This document shows, one piece after another, positions 1 through 6,361 of a stretch of DNA of 8,278 nucleotides. Source of the DNA: Prado023 sp036375875 (GTDB lineage: Bacteria > Actinomycetota > Actinomycetes > S36-B12 > CAIYMF01); contig DASVBK010000100.1 in assembly GCA_036375875.1 (NCBI GenBank), positions 1 through 8,278 of the forward strand, written 5' to 3'. The first letter of the stretch is position 1; the number at the start of each line of letters is the position of its first letter. The position numbers were made by a program, and so were the translations under genes. The notes beneath the pieces were generated by a model. It was not told where the DNA came from and did not search any database. It saw only the letters and a list, made by a program, of their open reading frames with translations.

Positions 1-1
1 C

Positions 2-2506
2 CTAGGGCACGGGGTCGAGGGCGGCCGCCTGCCGGGCAGCACTCCCACGGCGATCCGGCCACAGCGAGACGGGAAGCAGCTGGCCACGCACGGTCCGGGC
101 ACGGCCCGCGACCTCCGCCAGGGTCGCGCGGACCGTCGCGACGTCACCCGCCAGTGCGCCCGGGCGACCGGCCAGCTCGGGCGAGCTCGGACCCCCGCTC
201 GACCCGGGGCCGTACCGCTGCCACTCCACGGCTCGCAGGACCCGGTCCAGCGCCACCTCGGCCGGCGGGGGCGAGACGTCGCTGCCGCGGGACACCTGCC
301 GCCAGCCGGCCTCCCCGGCGCCCGGGGCCCAGGGCCCACGCTCGGTCGACCAACCGCCGGCGCCACCACCCACACGGGCCCGCAGGGCGTGCAGCGTCTC
401 ACGCGGTGTCGACGCCTCGACGCCAAGGCCGAGGTCGATCATCGTGTCCACCACCTCCCGGTAGGCAGACTCCGGATCGCCGCGTCCGAGGCGCCGCCGC
501 CGTCGGGCGACCCGCCACCCAGCCGGCGCGAGCAGCAGCAGGACGACCACCACGAGGGCGACCAGCCAGCGCAGCCACTGCAGGGCAGCGGACGAGGTCG
601 ACGCCACGGCCGCGTCGGGAGCGTTCGCGCGGTCCGGCCGCTCCGCGGCGGACGGTGCCACATCGGAGGCGCTGGCACTCGGTCCCGCCGACGGCGACTG
701 GGCACTGTTGTCCGGCCGCGTGTACGCGGGCGTGATCGTCGTCGGGGCCCCGGGCGTCGGCTCGAAGCGCGTCCAGCCCGCCGCCCCCATCCACAGCTCC
801 GGCCAGGCGTGCGCGTCCGTACCCCGCACCACCCACTGCCCTCCCTCGGAGCGGCCCTGGGTGAACCCGACGACGACCCGGGAGGGGATGCCCACCGTGC
901 GCGCCATGAGCGCCATCGTGGCCGCGAACTGCTCGCAGTAGCCCACCCGCTCGGTGAGGAAGTCGTCGAGGGCATCCCCGCTGGCGCCGCCCTCGACCTG
1001 CGTGGAGTACTGGAACCCGCCCTCGCTGGTGAACCAGCGCTGCAGGGCCACCGCGCGGTCATAGGGGGTGTCGGCGCCCGCGGTCACCTCGCGGGCCAGC
1101 GTGGCGAGCTCCTCCCCGACCAGTGGGGTGGGGTCGGCCGAGTCGGCGGCGGTGACCGCCTCGTCCGGGATCGGTGCGGTGCTGGCGCGGCGCAGGCCCT
1201 CGGCGTCGAGCTCCGGGGGAGCGGCCACCAGGCTGATCCGGCTGCCCTGCACGCTGGTGCCGTCGCTGCGCACCGGTAGCGACGTGCGCTGGTCCCAGGA
1301 CACCGGCCAGTCGTTGAGGCTGGCGATGGTGTGGGCCGGGCTGGGCAGGGTCGATCCAGCCAGCGGCCCCACGTCCATGCGGTACTCCACCGGCTGGCCG
1401 GAACGCGGCGCGAGGCTGGTCGGGTCCACCGGGGCCAGCGCATTGCCCGGCCCCAGCGCCAGCGGTGGCTGCGCGGTGAGGTCGGGCGGTGCTGAGGCCT
1501 GCCACTGCTCGCCGTCGAACGCATCGAGCACCGCCAGGCGCAAGTAGTCAGGCCGGGCCGCGGTCGTGGCGTAGGTGAGCATGACGCGCAGGTCGTTGTC
1601 GACCAGCGAACGTCGCAGCGACACCAGCGCATCGACCTGCACGGCACCCTCACCGGACCCCGCGCCGAACGTCACTGGCGCCGAGGGACCGCGCAGGGTC
1701 GCCAGCCCCCCCGACGCCAGCGCGACCACGAGCGCGCCCACGCCCACGAGCAGGCCCATCCCCGCGGCACCCGGCCTGGCCTGCGGACCCCAGCGCGAGG
1801 CCCAGTCCGCCTGCGCGGCCCAGAGCACGGTGAGCCAGGCAACCCCGACCGACACGAACGCCCAGCCCGGCGCGAGGTCGTCGTTGATGCCCCAGGTCAC
1901 CACGAACAGCGAGGCGAACGCCACGAGGGTGAGCCCGGGCAGGTCCAGGCCGACGCTCAAGGTGTCGACGACCAGCGCGATCAGCCCGATCCCGGCCACC
2001 ACCAGCAGCAGCAGCCCGACGGCCTCGGGGGCGGGCGCCTGGGTCACCTCCGAGTAGGTGCGGCCGTCCGCGGCGAGCTGGCGCAGGTCCTCGAGCGCGC
2101 CGGGGCCCGGCAGCACCCCGCCGATGGCGTCCTGGGGAGCGAAGCGCACCGTGAGCACCACCAGCAGCACGGCCGCCTGCACCAGTGGCTGCAACGGGGC
2201 GGGCAGGTGCAGGGCGCGGGCGATGCCTCCCGTCAGGCCGATCGCCAGGACGACCAGCAGCGACTCGCCGATCCACCAGCCGCCGGCCAGCAGCGGCTGC
2301 AGCGCCAGCGCACTGATCATGGTGGCGGCTCCCGCGGCGACCGTCAGCCGCCACCGGCTGTCGCGCGCCCAGCGGGCCACCAGCCGCCGCACCGGACCGC
2401 GGGGATCGGCGGCCATGGCCGCGCGCCGACGCGCGCCGGCCTCCGTCGGACCTCCCGCCGGGGGAGGCCCCGCGGCGCCGGGCCGCGCCTCGACGCCCGT
2501 GGTCAC
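2..2506 (-). CDS. TgpA-type membrane transglutaminase (DUF3488 / transglutaminase core / DUF4129-like)
   Basis: This 834-aa protein starts at GTG 2506 and stops at TAG 2-4. The start overlaps the DUF58 stop as GTGA and follows a G-rich Shine-Dalgarno at 2511-2518. Starting further upstream would only translate the DUF58 gene out of frame. About seven hydrophobic segments lie between residues 54 and 268 (DUF3488-like N-terminal membrane domain). A transglutaminase core follows at about 470-590, with the nucleophile in VGYCEQFAA (Cys524) and the histidine in GTDAHAWPEL (His566). The usual third acidic residue appears as Glu582 in RFEPTP. A Ser/Pro/Ala-rich linker (about 585-642) leads to a further membrane helix (645-661), then a basic stretch and a cytoplasmic DUF4129-like tail (about 675-770). 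The topology puts the catalytic domain outside the membrane. Family members are membrane transglutaminases whose physiological substrate is mostly unknown. As the last gene of a MoxR-DUF58 operon, it probably needs those partners. Confidence 0.9.
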   Translation of the reverse strand: MTTGVEARPGAAGPPPAGGPTEAGARRRAAMAADPRGPVRRLVARWARDSRWRLTVAAGAATMISALALQPLLAGGWWIGESLLVVLAIGLTGGIARALHLPAPLQPLVQAAVLLVVLTVRFAPQDAIGGVLPGPGALEDLRQLAADGRTYSEVTQAPAPEAVGLLLLVVAGIGLIALVVDTLSVGLDLPGLTLVAFASLFVVTWGINDDLAPGWAFVSVGVAWLTVLWAAQADWASRWGPQARPGAAGMGLLVGVGALVVALASGGLATLRGPSAPVTFGAGSGEGAVQVDALVSLRRSLVDNDLRVMLTYATTAARPDYLRLAVLDAFDGEQWQASAPPDLTAQPPLALGPGNALAPVDPTSLAPRSGQPVEYRMDVGPLAGSTLPSPAHTIASLNDWPVSWDQRTSLPVRSDGTSVQGSRISLVAAPPELDAEGLRRASTAPIPDEAVTAADSADPTPLVGEELATLAREVTAGADTPYDRAVALQRWFTSEGGFQYSTQVEGGASGDALDDFLTERVGYCEQFAATMALMARTVGIPSRVVVGFTQGRSEGGQWVVRGTDAHAWPELWMGAAGWTRFEPTPGAPTTITPAYTRPDNSAQSPSAGPSASASDVAPSAAERPDRANAPDAAVASTSSAALQWLRWLVALVVVVLLLLAPAGWRVARRRRRLGRGDPESAYREVVDTMIDLGLGVEASTPRETLHALRARVGGGAGGWSTERGPWAPGAGEAGWRQVSRGSDVSPPPAEVALDRVLRAVEWQRYGPGSSGGPSSPELAGRPGALAGDVATVRATLAEVAGRARTVRGQLLPVSLWPDRRGSAARQAAALDPVP

Positions 2507-3798
2507 GCCGCACCCCCCAGCTGCGCCCACGCGTTGGCCGCCCCGGTGTCCCGCTCGACCCGCGCGACCTGCCAGCCCGAGGCGCGGAAGGGGGCGAGCG
2601 GATCGCCGCCCGGCGCCTGGACCCGATGACCCGGACCGCCGGTGGCCCATCCCACCCGACCCGTCGCCACGGGCTGCCACTGCTCGCTGGCGACGTGCAG
2701 CAGCATCCGTCGCGGCGTGTGCGCGCCGATGCCCGACAGGATCTTCGCGGAGGCCATCCCCATCGTGCCGGCGATCACCACGAGGGGACCCGTGCCCGCC
2801 ACCTCCATGGAGTGGCGCAGGGCCACGCTGGGCACGGTCAGCGTGCTCACCGGTACGGTCGCCAGCGCGCGCAGCAGGCCCCGGCGCTCCACCTCCGCCC
2901 CGGTGACCGGCGAGCCCACGAACACCGGGGCGTCGTCGGTGGTGCGCACGCTGAGGTCCCAGCCGGCGTCGAGGGCCATCACGCCGATGCTCGCCGCCAG
3001 GCTGAGCAGGGTGTCCAACGAGGAGTCCGGCTCCTGGCCGGCGTGGTCGTCCGCGTGCAGGTCGATCACGATGGTGACCGCGGCGCGCCAGGGGTTCTCC
3101 TCGCTGCGGACCATGAGGTCGCCGGTGCGCGCCGAGGCCTTCCAGTCGATGCGGCGCACCTCGTCACCGGGGTGGTACTCGCGGGGGATGACGTCGTCGG
3201 CCGCGGCGCCCCGGGCACCGAGGGTCCCGGTGCCGGCCCCCATCGCCGCGCCGCCGAGCACGTGCGGCTCCAGCGGCACGACCCGCGGGATGACCAGCAG
3301 CTCGCTGCGGTGCTCGCCGCTGACGACCTTGTGCACCAGGCCGAACCGGTCCACCACGTGCAGGCGCATGGGCCCGATGTGGTGCAGCCCGCGAGCTCCC
3401 GCGCGCAGCAGGTAGTGCGGACGCGTCACCCCGGTGCCGCCCGTGCCGGTGATGGCGAACCGGTGCGGACCCCCCAGCTCCGCCGGGGCCAGGTCCTCGA
3501 GCAGCAGCGACTGGCCGCGCTGGATCCGCCCGCGGACCTCGACGGTGACGTGCACCCGATCACCGGAGGTCACCTCGTGGGCACTGAGCACGCGCTCGAG
3601 GCCCAGGTTGCGCCCCGGGCCGTGCGTGAGCAGGCCGGCCACGACCGGCAGGGCGGCGACCAGCGCGCCGAACTGCACCGCGGGCGACAGGCGCAGGAGG
3701 ATGCCGGCCCCGACCAGCCCGAGTCCGGTGAGCAGGAACGTCCAGCCCCTGCTGGTCAGGCCCAGCCGGGTGCGCAGGCGGCGCTGGCCCCGGCCCAC
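2503..3798 (-). CDS. DUF58 domain protein (MoxR partner)
   Basis: This 431-aa protein starts at GTG 3798, one nucleotide after the MoxR stop (TGA, then G, then GTG), and ends at TGA 2503-2505. The open frame continues upstream only as a shadow of moxR. The N-terminus is basic (VGRGQRRLRTRLGLTSRGWT), followed by two adjacent hydrophobic segments (about 20-36 and 41-57), as is typical of membrane-anchored DUF58 proteins. The hallmark motif is at about 204-231: PREYHPGDEVRRIDWKASAR, followed by GDLMVR. A VWA-like beta strand with an acidic end follows (TIVIDLHADD, 242-251). No catalytic residues are known for the family. Genetically, DUF58 proteins go with MoxR ATPases and often with transglutaminase or VWA genes, as here. 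No strong Shine-Dalgarno precedes the GTG, so translation is probably coupled to moxR. Confidence 0.9.
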   Translation of the reverse strand: MGRGQRRLRTRLGLTSRGWTFLLTGLGLVGAGILLRLSPAVQFGALVAALPVVAGLLTHGPGRNLGLERVLSAHEVTSGDRVHVTVEVRGRIQRGQSLLLEDLAPAELGGPHRFAITGTGGTGVTRPHYLLRAGARGLHHIGPMRLHVVDRFGLVHKVVSGEHRSELLVIPRVVPLEPHVLGGAAMGAGTGTLGARGAAADDVIPREYHPGDEVRRIDWKASARTGDLMVRSEENPWRAAVTIVIDLHADDHAGQEPDSSLDTLLSLAASIGVMALDAGWDLSVRTTDDAPVFVGSPVTGAEVERRGLLRALATVPVSTLTVPSVALRHSMEVAGTGPLVVIAGTMGMASAKILSGIGAHTPRRMLLHVASEQWQPVATGRVGWATGGPGHRVQAPGGDPLAPFRASGWQVARVERDTGAANAWAQLGGAA

Positions 3799-3799
3799 C

Positions 3800-4756
3800 T
3801 CAGCCCCAGGCCGACCGGGGGATGCGCCCGAGGACCAAGGACACGACCTCGGGGCCGGTCCGACCGGCGGCGGCCGTGGAGGTGGCCAGCAGCACGCGGT
3901 GGCCCAGCACGGTCGGCGCCAGCAGGTGCAGGTCGTCGGGCAGCACGAACGTGCGGCCCTCCAGGGCGGCCCAGCTGCGCGCGGCCCGCACCAGGTGCAG
4001 CGTCGCACGTGGCGAGGCCCCCAGCCGCAGCTCGTCTGCCCGCCGGGTCGCCGTGGTGATCGCCACGGCCAGCGAGCGCACCGGCTCGGAGACGTGCACC
4101 TGGGCGACCGCCACCATCAGGGCGGTGAGCTCCTCGTGCGTCGCCGCGGGGAGCAGGCTGTCCAAGGGGTCGGCGCCGGCATGCTCGGTGAGCATCCGCA
4201 GCTCGTCGGCGGGGGCTGGGTAGCCCATCGAGATCCGGGCCATGAAGCGGTCGCGCTGCGCCTCGGGCAGCGCATACGTGCCCTCCATGTCCACCGGGTT
4301 CTGGGTGGCGATCACGAGGAACGGCGAGGCCAGCTCGTGGGTGTGCCCGTCGATGGAGACCTGCCGCTCCTCCATCGCTTCGAGCAGCGCGGACTGGGTC
4401 TTGGGCGAGGCACGGTTGATCTCGTCGGCGAGCACGATGTTGGCGAAGATGGCTCCCGGGCGGAACTCGAACTCGCGGGTCTCCTGGTTGAACACGGAGA
4501 CCCCGGTGACGTCGCTGGGCAGCAGGTCCGGGGTGAACTGCAGCCGCCGCACGGAGACCCCGAGCGTCCGCGCGAGGCTCTTGGCCAGCAGCGTCTTGCC
4601 CACGCCGGGGACGTCCTCGATGAGCAGGTGGCCCCCGGCCAGCAGCACGGTCAGCGACATCCGCACGGCGTCGGGCTTGCCGGCCAGCACCGACTCGACC
4701 CCAGCACGGATCCGGGCGGCGGTGTCCAGGACCGTGCCGTCCAGCGTGTCGGTCAT
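3800..4756 (-). CDS. MoxR-family AAA+ ATPase
   Basis: This 318-aa protein starts at ATG 4756, behind an AGGAGG Shine-Dalgarno at 4761-4766. A start eight codons upstream (4780) would leave that site inside the gene, so 4756 is preferred. The AAA_3 features are all present: Walker A in EDVPGVGKTLLAK (Lys54), Walker B in IVLADEINRA (Asp111, Glu112), sensor 1 in ATQNP (Asn153), and an arginine-finger region in EAQRDRF (Arg170). The C-terminal lid helices cover about 200-318. The length is normal for the family. MoxR ATPases act as chaperone-like or metal-insertion factors on partner proteins, often ones with VWA-like folds. The likely client is the coupled DUF58 protein, the transglutaminase, or both. 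It is the first gene of the minus-strand operon, and its promoter must lie in 4757-4924. Confidence 0.93.
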   Translation of the reverse strand: MTDTLDGTVLDTAARIRAGVESVLAGKPDAVRMSLTVLLAGGHLLIEDVPGVGKTLLAKSLARTLGVSVRRLQFTPDLLPSDVTGVSVFNQETREFEFRPGAIFANIVLADEINRASPKTQSALLEAMEERQVSIDGHTHELASPFLVIATQNPVDMEGTYALPEAQRDRFMARISMGYPAPADELRMLTEHAGADPLDSLLPAATHEELTALMVAVAQVHVSEPVRSLAVAITTATRRADELRLGASPRATLHLVRAARSWAALEGRTFVLPDDLHLLAPTVLGHRVLLATSTAAAGRTGPEVVSLVLGRIPRSAWG

Positions 4757-4924
4757 CCGGCCTCCTCCAGCCCCCTGCACCGCGCGTGCTCCAAGGATCG
4801 CCCATCTGCGCGCAACCCGCCAAGCGCAGGGGCAGCAGGGCAGCCACCCGGTGCATGGTCCCTCGTGTCACCGGGGGCAGGATGGCCCCGAGGCACCCAC
4901 CCCGCCGATCCCCCAGGAGGAGCC
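4757..4924. promoter_or_regulatory. Divergent intergenic region between moxR and maoC
   Basis: This 168-bp gap separates the moxR start (leftward) from the maoC start (rightward), so it should hold the promoters for both. Each gene has a good Shine-Dalgarno (AGGAGG at 4761-4766 on the minus strand; GGAGGAG just before 4925 on the plus strand). A weak minus-strand promoter candidate is TTGGCG (complement of 4818-4823) and GATCCT (complement of 4794-4799), 18 bp apart. On the plus strand only an isolated CAGGAT (4878-4883) resembles a -10 element, with no matching -35. An inverted repeat, CCCGGTG at 4847-4853 and CACCGGG at 4869-4875, sits just upstream of that -10-like hexamer. The promoter assignments are weak guesses. 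The regulatory role follows from the gene arrangement. Confidence 0.4.
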
Positions 4925-5470
4925 ATGACGGTCCACAAGGCAGTGCTCGGCCGATTCTTCGACGACTTCGAGGTCGGCGACGTCTACCAGCACCCCTTCG
5001 GCCGCACCATCACCGAGACCGACAACGCGTGGTTCACCCTGCTGACCTGCAACACCAACCAGATGCACTTCAACGCGCACCTGTCGCAGCAGAACCCGAT
5101 CACCGAGGGCAAGATCATCGTCGTCTCGGGCTTCACCGTGGGCCTGGTGCTGGGGCTGTCCGTGATCGACATGAGCCAGAACGCGGTGGCGAACCTCGGC
5201 TGGAACAACATCAAGCTCACGCACCCGGTCTACGTGGGCGACACCATCTACGCCGAGAGCATCTGCACCGACAAGCGCACCTCCAAGTCGCGCCCGGACT
5301 TCGGCATCATCTCGATGATGACCCGGGCGCTGAACCAGGACGGTGACGTCGTCATGACCTACGACCGCTCGGTCATGGTCCCGACGCGCGCCAGCGGCAT
5401 CGGCCAGGACTACTTCCCTGCGGCGAAGTCCGGCCCGTTCCAGCTGCCTGACGCGCCAGCCGCCGGGTAG
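4925..5470 (+). CDS. MaoC-like hot-dog protein (FkbR2-type acyl-CoA hydratase/dehydratase family)
   Basis: This 181-aa single hot-dog-domain protein starts at ATG 4925 behind GGAGGAG. The frame stays open far upstream, but that part only mirrors moxR. The opening (GRFFDDFEVGDVYQHPFGRT, from residue 9) and the block FTLLTCNTNQMHFNAH (37-52) resemble MaoC-like proteins of the FkbR2 group. Later conserved pieces are NLGWNNIKLTHPVYVGDTIY (90-109) and a long beta region ending near 153. The R-hydratase active-site signature G-D-x-N-P-x-H aligns with C-N-T-N-Q-M-H, so His48 is kept but the catalytic Asp position is Asn43. The group is thought to act on acyl-CoA thioesters. The substrate here is unknown, and activity may differ from classic enoyl-CoA hydratases. 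It appears monocistronic, with hairpins downstream. It is richer in Asn/Thr/Ile/Lys than the neighbouring proteins. Confidence 0.87.
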   Translation: MTVHKAVLGRFFDDFEVGDVYQHPFGRTITETDNAWFTLLTCNTNQMHFNAHLSQQNPITEGKIIVVSGFTVGLVLGLSVIDMSQNAVANLGWNNIKLTHPVYVGDTIYAESICTDKRTSKSRPDFGIISMMTRALNQDGDVVMTYDRSVMVPTRASGIGQDYFPAAKSGPFQLPDAPAAG

Positions 5471-5570
5471 GAGGGCCCGGCGCCGGCGGCCGCGCCCCGC
5501 CGCGCTCGCCCCGTCTCGCGCGCTGCGCGCCGCGCTCCGCCGCCCCGCCCGCCCATCCCGGCCCCACCCA

Positions 5571-5637
5571 GAGAACCTCCGCTTCGTGAGGAGCCTCCGC
5601 CCGCCCGCGGAGGCTCCTCGAGCAAGCGGAGGTCCTC
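5571..5637 (+). terminator. Long interrupted hairpin downstream of maoC, possible terminator
   Basis: An inverted repeat starts about 100 bp after the maoC stop. The inner stem is a perfect 13 bp (5588-5600 with 5607-5619) around a 6-nt loop. After a small asymmetric internal loop (5584-5587 against 5620-5624) comes a 9-bp outer stem (5575-5583 with 5625-5633), with three more pairs beyond one mismatch. No T-run follows, which is common for terminator-like hairpins in high-GC actinobacteria. Its place between maoC and the mraZ promoter fits insulation of the two units. Termination itself is inferred. Confidence 0.5.
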
Positions 5638-5645
5638 GTCGTCTC

Positions 5646-5678
5646 GGGGGCAAGCGCCCCCATCAGGCCGTCTGGGGG
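5646..5678 (+). repeat. Two alternative overlapping hairpins
   Basis: GGGGGC (5646-5651) can pair with GCCCCC (5656-5661) around the 4-nt loop AAGC. The same C-run, read as CCCCCA (5657-5662), can instead pair with TGGGGG (5673-5678) across a 10-nt loop. The two structures exclude each other. They lie upstream of the proposed mraZ promoter, so only read-through RNA from maoC would contain them. A second terminator or chance G/C structure are the simplest explanations. Confidence 0.4.
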
Positions 5679-5708
5679 AGCGCGCGCCCATGGTGATCCC
5701 AATCTGGG

Positions 5709-5737
5709 GAGACAAGTGGAGGACTGTGGAGTATGGT
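5709..5737 (+). promoter_or_regulatory. Candidate mraZ / dcw promoter
   Basis: The hexamer GAGACA (5709-5714; four of six match TTGACA) is followed after exactly 17 bp by TATGGT (5732-5737; fits the actinobacterial TAnnnT -10). Transcription would start near 5743-5745, leaving a leader of about 50 nt before mraZ. This is one of the few A/T-containing stretches in the gap. Phased TGG boxes overlap the spacer and the -10, as expected for a repressed promoter. The call rests on motif match only. Confidence 0.5.
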
Positions 5738-5761
5738 GGCGGGCGCCGGGGTCGTGTGGGG
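5717..5761 (+). promoter_or_regulatory. Putative MraZ operator: TGGNG boxes at 10-bp spacing
   Basis: TGGAG (5717), TGGAG (5727) and TGGCG (5737) start exactly 10 bp apart. The register continues with a one-mismatch CGGGG (5747) and TGGGG (5757). A further TGGGG lies at 5705, 12 bp before the first. In Escherichia coli, MraZ binds TGGGN repeats separated by 5 nt (10-bp period) upstream of its own gene. Mollicute boxes carry an AAGTG core, and the first box here reads CAAGTGGAG. Position over the promoter, period and core all support MraZ autoregulation. Binding is inferred. Confidence 0.6.
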
Positions 5762-5778
5762 CGACTCGTGGTGGGCAG

Positions 5779-5787
5779 GGGAGGTGA
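5779..5787 (+). promoter_or_regulatory. Strong Shine-Dalgarno of mraZ
   Basis: The sequence GGAGGTGATC (5780-5789) matches ten bases of the complement of the usual 16S rRNA 3' end. It ends its GGAGG core 9 nt before ATG 5794. This fixes the mraZ start and suggests very efficient initiation unless repressed. Confidence 0.75.
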
Positions 5788-5793
5788 TCGGCG

Positions 5794-6225
5794 ATGTTCC
5801 TCGGGACGCACTTCCCGAAGCTGGACGCGAAGGGCCGGATCATCCTCCCGGCCAAGTTCCGCGAGGGCCTGACCGACGGCCTGGTGCTCACCAAGGGGCA
5901 GGACCGCTGCCTGGTCATCTGGCCCAAGGCCGAGTTCGACGCCTACGCCGAGGGCCTGCGCGCCACCCCGATCGCCAACAGCCGTGCCCGCGCCCTGAAC
6001 CGCGTGTTCTTCTCCTCGGCCTTCGATGAGTCCCTCGACACCCAGGGGCGGCTCACCGTGCCCCCCGTGCTGCGCGAGTACGCCGGCCTGGACCGGGAGC
6101 TGACGGTCGTCGGCGCCGACACGCGCATCGAGATCTGGTCATCCGAGGCCTGGGAGGCCTACCTCGCCAGTGCCGAGGCGGACTTCGCCGACCTCGACGA
6201 GGAGGGAGGTGTGGCTCTGCCCTGA
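5794..6225 (+). CDS. mraZ: Transcriptional regulator MraZ
   Basis: This 143-aa protein has the usual MraZ length and opening (MFLGTHFPKLDAKGRIILPA). It contains two SpoVT/AbrB-like repeats, each with the D-x-[KQ]-G-R-x(3)-P-x(2)-[FL]-R signature: DAKGRIILPAKFR at residues 11-23 and DTQGRLTVPPVLR at 82-94. MraZ forms a ring-shaped oligomer that binds direct repeats upstream of its own gene and represses the dcw operon. The phased TGG boxes at 5717-5761 are the likely target. It begins the plus-strand division cluster. Its TGA stop lies inside a perfect palindrome (6219-6238). The short acidic C-terminal tail (ADFADLDEEGG) is unremarkable. Confidence 0.96.
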   Translation: MFLGTHFPKLDAKGRIILPAKFREGLTDGLVLTKGQDRCLVIWPKAEFDAYAEGLRATPIANSRARALNRVFFSSAFDESLDTQGRLTVPPVLREYAGLDRELTVVGADTRIEIWSSEAWEAYLASAEADFADLDEEGGVALP

Positions 6226-6238
6226 GCGCGCTCAGGGC
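6219..6238 (+). repeat. Perfect 20-bp palindrome over the mraZ stop codon
   Basis: The two 10-nt arms (GCCCTGAGCG and CGCTCAGGGC) are exact reverse complements. The RNA would form an 8-bp stem with a CGCG tetraloop and includes the mraZ TGA at 6223-6225. No T-run follows. It could be a partial terminator or attenuator, an RNA-stability element that sets mraZ against rsmH levels, or a dyad-symmetric protein site. Confidence 0.6.
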
Positions 6239-6278
6239 CCATGTCCGCAGCACCCGATTCCCCTCCGCGTGTTCGACG

Positions 6279-6319
6279 CCACTTCCCCGGCGCCGAACTC
6301 CCCGAGACCACTTCCCCGG
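6279..6319. repeat. Two direct copies of CCACTTCCCCGG
   Basis: Exact 12-bp copies at 6279-6290 and 6308-6319 start 29 bp apart, close to three helical turns. On the minus strand each reads CCGGGGAAGTGG, sharing the AAGTGG core with the first box of the mraZ operator. They could be regulatory sites or chance repeats in a C-rich spacer. Confidence 0.45.
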
Positions 6320-6341
6320 TCCCGGAGCCGCGGCGGGGGGC

Positions 6342-6361
6342 CAGGTGGTACGGCCCACCTG
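6342..6361. repeat. Short inverted repeat before the micro-ORF ribosome binding site
   Basis: CAGGTGG (6342-6348) and CCACCTG (6355-6361) are exact reverse complements around TACGGC. The hairpin ends directly against the AGGAGG at 6362-6367, so it could influence access to that site, or it may be a dyad operator. The role is not known. Confidence 0.4.

Larger units (their letters stand above)
5471..5793 (+). other. Non-coding spacer between maoC and mraZ
   Basis: This 323-bp gap shows no plausible gene on either strand. Open frames crossing it lack family-like sequence and are G/C-bias shadows. In order it holds: a C/G-rich stretch with short self-complementary runs (for example GCGCGC-T-GCGCGC at 5518-5530), a long interrupted hairpin (5571-5637), a pair of mutually exclusive GGGGGC/GCCCCC hairpins (5646-5678), the likely mraZ promoter (5709-5737), a 10-bp-phased TGG box array (5717-5761), and the mraZ ribosome binding site (5779-5787). 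Confidence 0.7.

Noticed and set aside
389..1279. Plus-strand open frame opposite the transglutaminase gene
   Set aside because: It is antisense to conserved catalytic motifs, with Arg/Gly/His-rich shadow composition.
2507..2680. 58-residue upstream extension of the transglutaminase frame (ATG start at 2680)
   Set aside because: It lies entirely within the DUF58 coding region in another frame, is Gly/Arg-rich without family features, and the GTGA overlap with a G-rich Shine-Dalgarno gives a better start at 2506.
3799..4008. 70-residue upstream extension of the DUF58 frame
   Set aside because: It only reads moxR out of frame (Cys/Pro/Trp-rich). The GTG at 3798, just after the moxR stop, precedes the conserved N-terminus.
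3434..4924. Long plus-strand open frame continuous with maoC
   Set aside because: It is antisense to moxR and DUF58, has shadow-like composition, and maoC has a clear GGAGGAG and ATG at 4925.
6272..6277. TTCGAC as a -35 element or LexA half-site before rsmH
   Set aside because: No acceptable -10 lies 16-18 bp downstream and no second half-site is present.
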